From Eggerthella sp. CAG:209 (GTDB lineage Bacteria > Actinomycetota > Coriobacteriia > Coriobacteriales > Eggerthellaceae): a DNA stretch of 5,662 bases. Below the pieces are notes generated by a model, which searched no databases, was not told the origin of the DNA, and was given only the letters and a program-made list of their open reading frames with translations. The position numbers and the translations under genes were made by a program. Location: positions 31,158 to 36,819 of the forward strand of contig FR884646.1 of assembly GCA_000436075.1 (NCBI GenBank). Direction: 5' to 3'. The number at the start of each line of letters is the position of its first letter. The first letter of the stretch is position 1. Below are positions 1 through 5,620 of the stretch, piece after piece.

Positions 1-200
1 GCCCTTCCGATATCGTCGAAATCGCGATGGACCCTTCGAGCGCAAACCGTGAGGCAACCATGTTCATCGATGGCGAGCTTATTCCCATCGATCGCCCCAT
101 CCGCCGCGTTATCGTTCAGTCGGGCGAAGAGCCCACTGTGTTGCTGCGCTACAAGGCTGAATCGTTTTACGGCCGCACTTCACGCGTGTTCTTCTCGTAA
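1..200 (+). CDS. nadK: NAD kinase, C-terminal fragment (5' end outside window)
   Basis: This is the last 65 codons of a gene entering from the left edge, read in the frame starting at base 3 and ending in TAA at 198-200. NAD kinase phosphorylates NAD+ to NADP+ in the cytosol using ATP or polyphosphate. The visible piece matches the C-terminal beta-sandwich of the family: a PSDIVEIAM strand, then an acidic FIDGE turn corresponding to the usual VDGQ segment, a basic RPIRRVIV strand, and an ESFYGRTSR tail corresponding to the family's SFYxxLRxK ending. The catalytic GGDGT and NE motifs lie upstream and cannot be checked. A strong terminator follows 58 bases after the stop, so this gene ends its own transcription unit and is probably not co-transcribed with the kinase downstream. 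I recognise the family by this tail only, so the call is good but not certain. Confidence 0.72.
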   Translation, partial: PSDIVEIAMDPSSANREATMFIDGELIPIDRPIRRVIVQSGEEPTVLLRYKAESFYGRTSRVFFS

Positions 201-258
201 CCGAAACGCTTATAGCAAGAACCGTTTGCCGCACAATGGCAAGCCCGTTTCGCCTTAC

Positions 259-324
259 CGCCCCGCTTTTGGTAGTCGCGCCCTCCCTTGAGGGCCAAAG
301 GAAGCCCAAAAGCGGGGCGTTTTT
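259..324 (+). terminator. Intrinsic terminator after NAD kinase
   Basis: A perfect 14-bp inverted repeat (259-272, CGCCCCGCTTTTGG, pairing with 306-319) is followed directly by a run of five T (320-324). The 33-base loop holds a second small stem (GCCCT at 280-284 with AGGGC at 291-295). The GC-rich stem and the T run on the plus strand make this a textbook Rho-independent terminator. It separates the NAD kinase gene from the histidine kinase operon. Confidence 0.88.
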
Positions 325-513
325 CGTTTCGCACCAACTCAAGCGCCTCAAGGCACGGCCCGGCAAACCTGATGAAGCCCGAGCCAAGTTAACCCACCTG
401 CTCAAATCTGCGCATCAAAGCAAATCGTTTGGAAACCACAAAGAAACCGACTCGAAATACCGCCTTCCTACAATCGGTTGCGGAAACCATGCGCACATAG
501 AAGGAGGCTCATC
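325..513 (+). other. Leader/promoter region of the histidine kinase operon
   Basis: The gap between the NAD kinase stop and the histidine kinase start is 313 bases. Its first part holds the terminator; the remaining 189 bases have no convincing coding frame. This stretch must contain the operon's promoter, but no clear -35/-10 pair stands out: TACAAT at 469-474 is a fair -10, yet the bases 17 upstream (ACCGAC) are a poor -35. A 6-bp inverted repeat (AACCGA 445-450 with TCGGTT 474-479, 23-base loop) and a short one (CAAA 421-424 with TTTG 428-431) are present, both weak. A consensus ribosome binding site, AAGGAGG at 501-507, sits six bases before the ATG at 514 and fixes the start of the next gene. 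Confidence 0.5.
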
Positions 514-1230
514 ATGGAAAAGCGCACTGGGCCAAACGGGCCCGCTGCAGAAGAGCGGGAACAAGCGCTTGCCCGTGAGATACGCGTGAAAGACGCCCTC
601 ATTCATGAAGTCCATCATCGAGTGAAGAACAATTTGCAAACCGTTGAATCACTGATGCGCCTGCATATTCGCCGCTGCCCCTCCGAAGAGGCAAGAAGCG
701 TCCTGGTCGAAGCAGCGGGGCGCCTTCGCTCCATGGCGATAGCGCATGAGATGCTCTCTGAGGCAACCAAGGAACAGGTGGACGTCATCGAACTTGCTCG
801 GCGTGTATCGCAGCAGGTCAAAACCAGTATGTGCGGTGACTCAAGTCGGTTTTGCATCACAGTTACCGGAACCCCGCGCCTTATTCCCGGATCCGTTTCC
901 GTAAGCTTGGCGCTTGTCATAGCTGAAATCACGTGCAATTCCTTCGAGCATGGATTCGCCGAAGAAACGCAGGGGAACGTAAACATCAGTCTCAAGCAAA
1001 CCGAAAAAGGGCTGCGCGTAACCATCGGCGATGACGGTTGCGGGCTACCCAGCGGATTCACCATCCAAGGACAAACCAGCATGGGATTGACCCTTATGCG
1101 CACCCTGGTCGAGGACGATCTTCGCAGCGAACTCGAAGAAGTGGCAACGCCCATTGGGGCATGCTTCACATTCGAAATACCCAACCTCATCCTTAACGAA
1201 CAGAACCAAACACCAGAAGAGGAACAATGA
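514..1230 (+). CDS. Sensor-less HisKA_2-type histidine kinase (PdtaS/EutW-like)
   Basis: A 238-residue soluble histidine kinase that should autophosphorylate on His and pass phosphate to the regulator encoded next to it. Residues about 13-35 look like a short charged coiled coil. The HisKA_2 dimerisation box follows, with the signature EVHHRVKNNLQTVESLMRLH at 32-51; the phosphoacceptor is His34 or His35, more likely the one before RVKNN. The HATPase_c domain covers about 125-223. Its N-box is EITCNSFEHGF (Glu138, Asn142, His146), its G1 box DDGCGLP (Asp173, Gly175, Gly177) and its G2 box MGLTLMRTL around 190-198. The order and spacing match the catalytic half of mycobacterial PdtaS. There is no signal peptide, membrane segment, GAF or PAS domain; relatives usually carry 200 or more sensor residues in front. 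The ATG at 514 is chosen over an in-frame TTG at 478 because AAGGAGG lies six bases upstream. The stop overlaps the next start as ATGA, implying translational coupling. The last 15 residues are a Gln/Glu-rich tail. Confidence 0.9.
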   Translation: MEKRTGPNGPAAEEREQALAREIRVKDALIHEVHHRVKNNLQTVESLMRLHIRRCPSEEARSVLVEAAGRLRSMAIAHEMLSEATKEQVDVIELARRVSQQVKTSMCGDSSRFCITVTGTPRLIPGSVSVSLALVIAEITCNSFEHGFAEETQGNVNISLKQTEKGLRVTIGDDGCGLPSGFTIQGQTSMGLTLMRTLVEDDLRSELEEVATPIGACFTFEIPNLILNEQNQTPEEEQ

Positions 1231-1796
1231 AGCTCCTAATAGCAGAAGACGAAGCGATCATCCGCATGGACCTGAAAGAAACCCTGCAAGATCTGGGCTA
1301 TGAAATTGTCGCAGAGGCACGCAGCGGACGCGAAGCGGTTCAAAAGGCATTCGCCTTTGCACCCGATTGCGCACTTATGGATGCCCATATGGATGGCGAT
1401 GACGGATTCACGGCAGCTCAGGAAATCACGCAGGCACAGCTATGCCCCGTTGTGATGGTTACTGCTTACGCACAGACGGACAAGGTCAAGGAAGCATCCA
1501 AGATGGGCGTGTTCGGCTATGTGACGAAGCCCTTCGCCGAAAAGGATCTGGTTGCCGCTATCGAGGTTGCCACCAGCCGTTTCAAGCAAGAAGAGCAGCT
1601 GCACGGTGAGCTTGATCGGCTAAAAGCACGCATGGAATCACGACGTCTCATCGATAAGGCAAAATGCCTGCTCATTGAAGCAGGAGCAACAGAAGAAGAG
1701 GCCTTCGGTCGCATGCGGAAGATTTCCATGAACACGCGCAAGCCTCTAGCGGAAGTTGCCGAAGCGATTATCTTGGGCTACGAAGCGAGCCATTAG
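1227..1796 (+). CDS. ANTAR-domain response regulator (PdtaR/EutV-like RNA-binding antiterminator)
   Basis: A 189-residue response regulator with an RNA-binding rather than DNA-binding output. The receiver domain (about 1-118) has the acidic pocket Glu7-Asp8, phosphoacceptor Asp52 in ALMDAHM, the switch Thr79 in VTAY and the conserved Lys101 in TKPF. A helical linker (about 119-136) leads to the ANTAR domain (about 129-183): SRRLIDKAK, an EEEAFGRMRKISM segment and LAEVAEAII, in the family's order. ANTAR proteins bind paired RNA hairpins with six-base loops and stop terminators from forming in nascent transcripts; phosphorylation usually drives the dimerisation this needs. The start overlaps the histidine kinase stop by four bases, with GAGG at 1219-1222 just ahead, so the two are made together and are almost certainly partners. 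One oddity: the usual AKG of the ANTAR helix reads AKC here (Cys147). The RNA targets are not evident in this window. Confidence 0.93.
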   Translation: MKLLIAEDEAIIRMDLKETLQDLGYEIVAEARSGREAVQKAFAFAPDCALMDAHMDGDDGFTAAQEITQAQLCPVVMVTAYAQTDKVKEASKMGVFGYVTKPFAEKDLVAAIEVATSRFKQEEQLHGELDRLKARMESRRLIDKAKCLLIEAGATEEEAFGRMRKISMNTRKPLAEVAEAIILGYEASH

Positions 1797-1950
1797 CCGT
1801 CTTGCTTCCGCAAGGAGGCGCGCATCGGCCTGCGCTTAGCGGCGGATCTTGCCCATCCCCTACAGGCAGGAACCCCATCTGCGCCATCACCTGAGCATGA
1901 AACCGTCGGGCACGGTTCTGCCACGTTCGTTTCACCCGCAAATTCGCCAG
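1797..1950. other. Convergent intergenic spacer, no gene recognised
   Basis: The space between the regulator stop and the P-II stop on the opposite strand is 237 bases, with a terminator in its right part. The left 154 bases hold two small perfect hairpins: CTTGC/GCAAG with a TTCC loop (1801-1814) and AACCGT/ACGGTT with a five-base loop (1901-1917). Neither is followed by a T run on the plus strand, so neither is a convincing terminator for the signalling operon. An AAGGAGG at 1812-1818 has no ATG, GTG or TTG at a usable distance. I see no conserved protein in either strand. Confidence 0.5.
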
Positions 1951-1997
1951 CACAAAAGCGGCTCTGCCCTCCTGAAACCAGGAGAGCGGAGCCGCTT
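1951..1997 (-). terminator. Intrinsic terminator of the minus-strand cluster
   Basis: A 9-bp perfect outer stem (AAGCGGCTC at 1956-1964 with GAGCCGCTT at 1989-1997) encloses an inner 6-bp stem (CTCCTG 1969-1974 with CAGGAG 1979-1984, AAAC loop). Read on the minus strand, the hairpin ends in CTTTTGTG, a short T run, and lies 37 bases after the P-II stop. Read on the plus strand it is followed only by CATAGC, so it should act mainly on minus-strand transcripts. It may still slow transcription from the signalling operon. Confidence 0.75.
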
Positions 1998-2033
1998 CAT
2001 AGCATTTAGGGTTTGAAACTATCAGGCTCTTCG

Positions 2034-2375
2034 CTACAGAGCCGCATCACCTGTTTCACCTGTTCGCACGCGAATTGCCTCGGCAACGTCTTTTATGAAG
2101 ATCTTGCCATCGCCAAAAGTCGCGTTGCCCATGCTCGAAACCATCTCGTTCACAATCGGGTCAACCAAGTCGTCAGCCACCACGGTGCGAACCGAAACCT
2201 TGGGAAGCATATTCACGCCACGATTGTCATCGCGCGTGTACACCTGATGGTAGCCCTGCTGATGACCGTAGCCAAAACCCTGGCTCACGAAAATGCCGTT
2301 CTTGCTGAAGGCGGAAAGGATGCGCTTTACGCGCTCGAGTTTGTCGCCATTGATAATGATCTCTATTTCCTTCAT
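2034..2375 (-). CDS. P-II family signal-transduction protein with atypical T-loop
   Basis: A 113-residue protein of normal P-II (GlnB/GlnK) length. P-II trimers sense ATP/ADP and 2-oxoglutarate and control transporters, enzymes or regulators by direct binding. The family opening MKEIEIII, the Gly37/Gln39 pair at the T-loop base, the LPK motif ending at Lys59, the B-loop GDGKIF (Gly88-Phe93, Lys91) and the C-terminal AIRVRTGETG with Arg102 and Arg104 are all present, so the nucleotide and 2-oxoglutarate site looks usable. The T-loop is unusual: between Tyr46 and LPK it reads TRDDNRGVNM, one residue longer than in E. coli GlnB. It lacks the uridylylated Tyr51 and the neighbouring RGAEY pattern. 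The start of the B-loop is NATF rather than TGKI. The start ATG has only a weak GAGAG-type ribosome site (about 2383-2388). It is the last gene of the cluster, 114 bases after the small-molecule kinase, with no ammonium transporter beside it here. Confidence 0.92.
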   Translation of the reverse strand: MKEIEIIINGDKLERVKRILSAFSKNGIFVSQGFGYGHQQGYHQVYTRDDNRGVNMLPKVSVRTVVADDLVDPIVNEMVSSMGNATFGDGKIFIKDVAEAIRVRTGETGDAAL

Positions 2376-2489
2376 AAGTGTTCTCTCTTTCGTTCATGCG
2401 AATTAGCAAACCGCAAAGCGGCAAAGCCTTCGGGGGATGTCCGCGATGCACAGAGGTAGCTGGGTCTAATCTGGTCGCGCAGTCTGCGT
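2376..2489 (-). other. Intergenic leader of the P-II gene
   Basis: These 114 bases between the kinase stop and the P-II start are twice as long as the other gaps in the cluster. Just after the kinase stop lies an interrupted palindrome, CGCAG-T-CTGCG (2478-2488). Two tiny adjacent hairpins with three-base loops follow (GGC/GCC at 2420-2428 and CCGC/GCGG at 2411-2421), overlapping one another. No T run follows any of them, and no clear promoter is seen. The longer gap leaves room for separate control of the P-II gene, but nothing proves it. Confidence 0.35.
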
Positions 2490-3485
2490 TTAACCGAAAA
2501 GGCGCAGGTATCGCTCCACCAAATTCATGGTGCCTTCCATATACCCCTGCATATATCCCTGAACAGGGGTGGAATCTTGATGGCTCCCCATCCAAGCCAT
2601 CATCTGGATACGACGTTGCAAAATGAACGTGTCGATTTCTACGAAATCGGTGTCGGTGAAAGGAAGAACCTTGCGATATCCGTCAAGCCATGCGTTCACC
2701 AAATCGGGAACATCTTCCCTATCCTCGATGAAGGTCAGCGCACCCGCCAGATCGTGCAGATGCCAGCCAAAACCGAAATCGTCAAAATCGATAACCTTGA
2801 TCACATCGCCATCGACCAAGATATTGGTGTCGCGCAAGTCGGCATGGATCACGCCATAGTTCAGATCGGTTTTGCCGTAGCGGTCCAATCGTGCCTTGAT
2901 GATCTGGCAACAGCGCTCGATCTTCGCCTCCGCTTCCGGGTACAGATCGGGATAATCGCGCCAATTGCCCCAAACGGCATTTTCGCCAATCATGTTCTCG
3001 TAATCCCAGTGAAAGCGCTTAATATCCTTGGTTCCATTCCAAATCTCGGTTTGGCGATGCAGGTAGGCCGTTGTCTCCCCAAGTGTTCGGAAATGGGCGG
3101 GAGCCGCTTCTGGAGAGTTATCGTGCTCCAGCGTTTCGCCCGTCAAAAATTCAGTCGCAATGCAGAAGTACGTTACTTTATTCTTCTCGATCTCCTGAAT
3201 GTAGGAGCCATCGCTTGCGGGGATAGGGTTGGCAACCTTAAGCGGCGTATAGTCGTTGATCTGGCGAAGCCAACTTATCTCGCTTTCGTATTCTTCGCGC
3301 GTATGATAGCCAGGGCGCCCAACACGCAGCACAAACAGCTTTTCATCGGTTGCAGGGTCGTACACCAAATACGTAGCATTCTCGGAAAAAGCAAGAAGCT
3401 TCACCGCGTACGAATCGGCATAGTGCCCAGCTGCCGCTTTTGCCACTTCCATAAATACTTCGGGGTTCTCAAAATTATTTGCCAT
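2490..3485 (-). CDS. APH/choline-kinase-fold small-molecule kinase, possibly amino-alcohol or hydroxylysine kinase
   Basis: A 331-residue kinase of the aminoglycoside phosphotransferase superfamily, which transfers ATP phosphate to a hydroxyl on a small molecule. The N-lobe is recognisable around 35-70 (SENATYLVYD, then FVLRVGR, then a Glu-rich helix). FCIATEFLTGETL at 107-119 is the hinge. The catalytic loop is GVIHADLRDTN, with His214, Asp216 as probable base and Asn221. The metal-binding motif is VIDFDDFG with Asp233. The helical C-lobe runs to the end. Length and motifs suit the branch containing homoserine kinase II, SrkA and hydroxylysine kinase more than drug-resistance enzymes. It lies 51 bases after a phospho-lyase-like PLP enzyme. 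Human hydroxylysine kinase feeds a phospho-lyase of that same family, so a matched kinase/lyase pair is a natural reading; the substrate is inferred. ATG 3485 has AAAGG at 3496-3500 upstream; an in-frame TTG at 3503 is less likely. It could instead act on choline, homoserine or an unknown alcohol. Confidence 0.85.
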   Translation of the reverse strand: MANNFENPEVFMEVAKAAAGHYADSYAVKLLAFSENATYLVYDPATDEKLFVLRVGRPGYHTREEYESEISWLRQINDYTPLKVANPIPASDGSYIQEIEKNKVTYFCIATEFLTGETLEHDNSPEAAPAHFRTLGETTAYLHRQTEIWNGTKDIKRFHWDYENMIGENAVWGNWRDYPDLYPEAEAKIERCCQIIKARLDRYGKTDLNYGVIHADLRDTNILVDGDVIKVIDFDDFGFGWHLHDLAGALTFIEDREDVPDLVNAWLDGYRKVLPFTDTDFVEIDTFILQRRIQMMAWMGSHQDSTPVQGYMQGYMEGTMNLVERYLRLFG

Positions 3486-3536
3486 GAGGGGGTATCCTTT
3501 CAAGCTCGTTCATCAAAACAGGACGAGCGTCATGTG

Positions 3537-4880
3537 CTAAGCCTCAAGCTGAGATAGCGAGGCTTCCAAGGCACTTGCGAACATATCGAGATCGGAGTCA
3601 TCGAACACCAACGGCGGACGAACCTTCAGCACATTGCCATAAGGACCGCACAAGGAAATAAGCACGTGGTTTTCACGCAGCTTTTCGATAAGGGAAACGG
3701 CGAAAGGCCGATCGGCTTCCTTTGTGCCAGGGCGGACCACCTCTATGCCAGTGAACAAGCCGGCACCACGTACATCGGCAAGCTCAGGATGGCGCGTTGC
3801 AATGTCGCTCACAGCAGCGCGAAGCTTCTCGCCCATAGCGCGGGTGTGCTCCAAAATGTCGTTTTCGCGGATGTAGTTAAGAACCGCCTGAGCTGCAGCC
3901 ATGGAAACAGGGTTTCCGGCAAACGTGTTGAAGTAGGGGTTATCCTGCGCAAACGCATCGAGGACCTTGCTCTTTATTGCCATGGCAGAGCAAGGAATGC
4001 CGTTCGCCATGGGCTTGCCCATAGTTACGATATCGGGCACGATACCATGACGCGCAAAGCCCCAGAAGGCATCGCCGGTACGGCAGAACCCTGGCTGCAC
4101 CTCATCGGCAATGTACACGCCACCTTCTTTGTGAACCAAATCAACAACTGGTTTCAAGAAGCCCGGCGCACCAGGAATAACGCCATCGGAAGAAAAGATG
4201 CCATCAAACAACACGCCGGCAAACTTGATGCCGTGGCGACGCATGTCCTGAATCTGGATGGAAATCTGCTCGCACATCCATGCACCCAAGTTGTCGGTTT
4301 CCAACCTGAACGTGTCAGGGGAAGGAATCATGCGCATAGTCCGGCTCATGGCAACGCTTTTACCGATCGACGGGGAGAGACCCGAGATCAAAGCCGTATT
4401 GCCGTGGTACGCTTCGCCGGTAACGATAATTCCCTCGCCGCCTGTATAAAACTGAGCGCAGCGCACCGCCAGGTCATTGGCCTCCGAACCTGAGCACATG
4501 AACATTACGCGATCGATTTCCTCGGGCATAGTCGAAAGCAAGTCCTCGGCATAGTCCAAGATGTTCTCATGCACATAGCGAGTATGCGTATTCAGCAACT
4601 GCAGCTGACCAGTAACCGCTTCGGTGATTGCCGGATTGCTATGGCCCATCGAGGGAATGTTGTTGTACATATCAAGGTACTCGGTACCATCGGCGTCGAA
4701 CAGGCGCGTTCCCTTGCCGCGCACCAAGTGCAATGGTTTCTGGTAAAACAGGCGATAACAAGGGCCCAGCACCGCTCGACGCTCAACCAGGCTCTTCAAA
4801 TCGCCTTCCAAAGAATCAATATTGGCAACGTTGAAACTGTTCGATTCAAGGATGCCAACGTCTTCACTCTTGCAACCCAT
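3537..4880 (-). CDS. Class III PLP enzyme of the AGXT2L phospho-lyase family (ethanolamine-phosphate / phosphohydroxylysine type)
   Basis: A 447-residue fold-type I PLP enzyme of aminotransferase class III. PLP site: SGSEAN (130-135) and AYHG (157-160) hold the phosphate and ring, Asp259 in IADEVQ pairs with the pyridine nitrogen, and Lys289 in TMGKP is the Schiff-base lysine. Several stretches match human ETNPPL/PHYKPL more closely than ordinary class III aminotransferases, as I recall them: NNIPSMGHSNP (73-83), LLNTHTRYVHENILDYAE (95-112), PSPDTFR (186-192), YFNTFAGNPVS (316-326) and a GPYGNVLKVRPP end (412-423). In animals this family removes phosphate and ammonia from phosphoethanolamine or 5-phosphohydroxylysine, leaving an aldehyde. 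Bacterial members also include ammonia-lyases of hydroxylated aminoalkylphosphonates, and a true transaminase is not excluded. The first 30 residues are extra and not recognised. GAGAGG at 4887-4892, six bases before the ATG, supports the start. The gene lies 56 bases after the HAD gene and 51 before the kinase, consistent with one operon. Confidence 0.85.
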   Translation of the reverse strand: MGCKSEDVGILESNSFNVANIDSLEGDLKSLVERRAVLGPCYRLFYQKPLHLVRGKGTRLFDADGTEYLDMYNNIPSMGHSNPAITEAVTGQLQLLNTHTRYVHENILDYAEDLLSTMPEEIDRVMFMCSGSEANDLAVRCAQFYTGGEGIIVTGEAYHGNTALISGLSPSIGKSVAMSRTMRMIPSPDTFRLETDNLGAWMCEQISIQIQDMRRHGIKFAGVLFDGIFSSDGVIPGAPGFLKPVVDLVHKEGGVYIADEVQPGFCRTGDAFWGFARHGIVPDIVTMGKPMANGIPCSAMAIKSKVLDAFAQDNPYFNTFAGNPVSMAAAQAVLNYIRENDILEHTRAMGEKLRAAVSDIATRHPELADVRGAGLFTGIEVVRPGTKEADRPFAVSLIEKLRENHVLISLCGPYGNVLKVRPPLVFDDSDLDMFASALEASLSQLEA

Positions 4881-4936
4881 TTTCTTCCTCTCACTTAAGT
4901 TAATTCAGCCTACGCCGGCTCTTCAGCTTGCACCCC

Positions 4937-5620
4937 TCAGCGGATGGCAACGCTCTCTCTTTTCCAGCCGCGCACAAAGCACTCGTAATCCAATTCTTCG
5001 AAACCGTTTATGAAGCTATCGGCTGCTTCACGCAGATCCTCTTCTGTACCTGCGTTATCGGAGTCGTATATGCCCAAAGTCATAAAGCCCGCCTGCGCCA
5101 TTGCGCCCAATGCATACGCCGAATCGTCAACACACCAGCTGTTGGCGGGATTTGCGCCAAGTCTGAAAGCGACGCTTACGCTGAACTGGGGGTCGCTCTT
5201 CGTCCTACCCTCGCCTTCCGCAGAGGCAACCACATCGAACAAGTCGAATATGCCCGCTCTCTCCAAGCCCGCTTGAAGGAAGTCAACAGGGCTTGACGAG
5301 GCAACCGCGAGCTTCACGCCGTCGCCACTCAGCCGGCGGGCGAGTTCCACCGCGCCGCTTCGGGCCAGAACGTTGTTGCGATACTCGCTAAGAAGGATCT
5401 GATGGGCATCATTCAGAACTTCTTCAACCGAACCGCCCAAGCCGCATTCCCGATGGAAAAAGGCTGCTGTTTCGGGGAGAGTATTCGCATTCAAACGAAC
5501 CAATTGCATGGGGTTGAGGGCGATTCCCGCCTTTTGGGCAAATCGCTCCTGCAGTGCATGCCATGCGGGCATCGAGTCAAGCAGCGTTCCGTCGCAATCG
5601 AAAATCACCGAATCAATCAC
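4937..5620 (-). CDS. HAD-superfamily hydrolase (beta-phosphoglucomutase/phosphatase-like, subfamily IA)
   Basis: A 227-residue HAD enzyme. Motif I is FDCDGTLLDSMP, with nucleophile Asp8 and acid/base Asp10. The helical cap follows (about 15-85), then motif II in LAVASSSP (Ser around 108-110), motif III Lys141 in RTKSDP, and motif IV Asp165-Asp166 in CVDDSAYAL. This order and length fit small phosphatases and beta-phosphoglucomutase-like proteins that act on sugar phosphates or other phosphate monoesters. It does not show the WAGTT nucleophile region of phosphonoacetaldehyde hydrolase. GTG at 5620 is chosen as start because AAGGAG (5626-5631) lies five bases upstream and the protein then begins right at the first HAD strand; an in-frame GTG at 5653 would add eleven unlikely residues. 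It is the first complete gene of the minus-strand cluster. Its substrate cannot be read from sequence, though it might dephosphorylate an intermediate or by-product of the kinase/lyase pair. Confidence 0.85.
   Translation of the reverse strand: MIDSVIFDCDGTLLDSMPAWHALQERFAQKAGIALNPMQLVRLNANTLPETAAFFHRECGLGGSVEEVLNDAHQILLSEYRNNVLARSGAVELARRLSGDGVKLAVASSSPVDFLQAGLERAGIFDLFDVVASAEGEGRTKSDPQFSVSVAFRLGANPANSWCVDDSAYALGAMAQAGFMTLGIYDSDNAGTEEDLREAADSFINGFEELDYECFVRGWKRESVAIR

Noticed and set aside
446..474. Possible promoter with TACAAT as -10 before the histidine kinase
   Set aside because: The -35 position (446-451, ACCGAC) does not resemble TTGACA and there is no TG extension, so I could not support a promoter call.
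236..589. A 117-codon plus-strand open frame
   Set aside because: It runs through the NAD kinase terminator and into the histidine kinase in another frame, with no good ribosome site or motif.
615..1190. A 191-codon minus-strand open frame
   Set aside because: It lies wholly within the histidine kinase gene, is Ser/Arg-rich and has no recognisable domain; typical antisense shadow.
2478..2488. Interrupted palindrome CGCAG-T-CTGCG after the kinase stop, considered as terminator or operator
   Set aside because: The single-base centre leaves only about three bp once a loop forms, no T run follows, and no second copy is seen.
2490..3485. APH-fold kinase considered as an aminoglycoside-resistance gene
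   Set aside because: The fold is shared, but the length, motif context and operon with a PLP enzyme fit a metabolic kinase, and no mobile element is nearby.
2577..3557. A long (326-codon) plus-strand open frame
   Set aside because: It is antisense to the small-molecule kinase, which carries clear catalytic motifs. The plus-strand product has no recognisable domain.
3666..4493. A 275-codon plus-strand open frame
   Set aside because: It is antisense to the PLP enzyme and shows no motif; a codon-bias shadow.
4907..4920. Hairpin with a six-base loop (AGCC/GGCT) upstream of the PLP gene, considered as an ANTAR target
   Set aside because: On the minus-strand RNA the loop is GGCGUA: G at position 4 fits, but the required A at position 1 is G, there is no second matching hairpin and no overlapping terminator.
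4937..5620. HAD enzyme considered as phosphonoacetaldehyde hydrolase (PhnX) in a phosphonate pathway
   Set aside because: The nucleophile motif is DCDGTLLDS, as in beta-phosphoglucomutase-like enzymes, not the PhnX type, and no PhnW-like gene is visible here.
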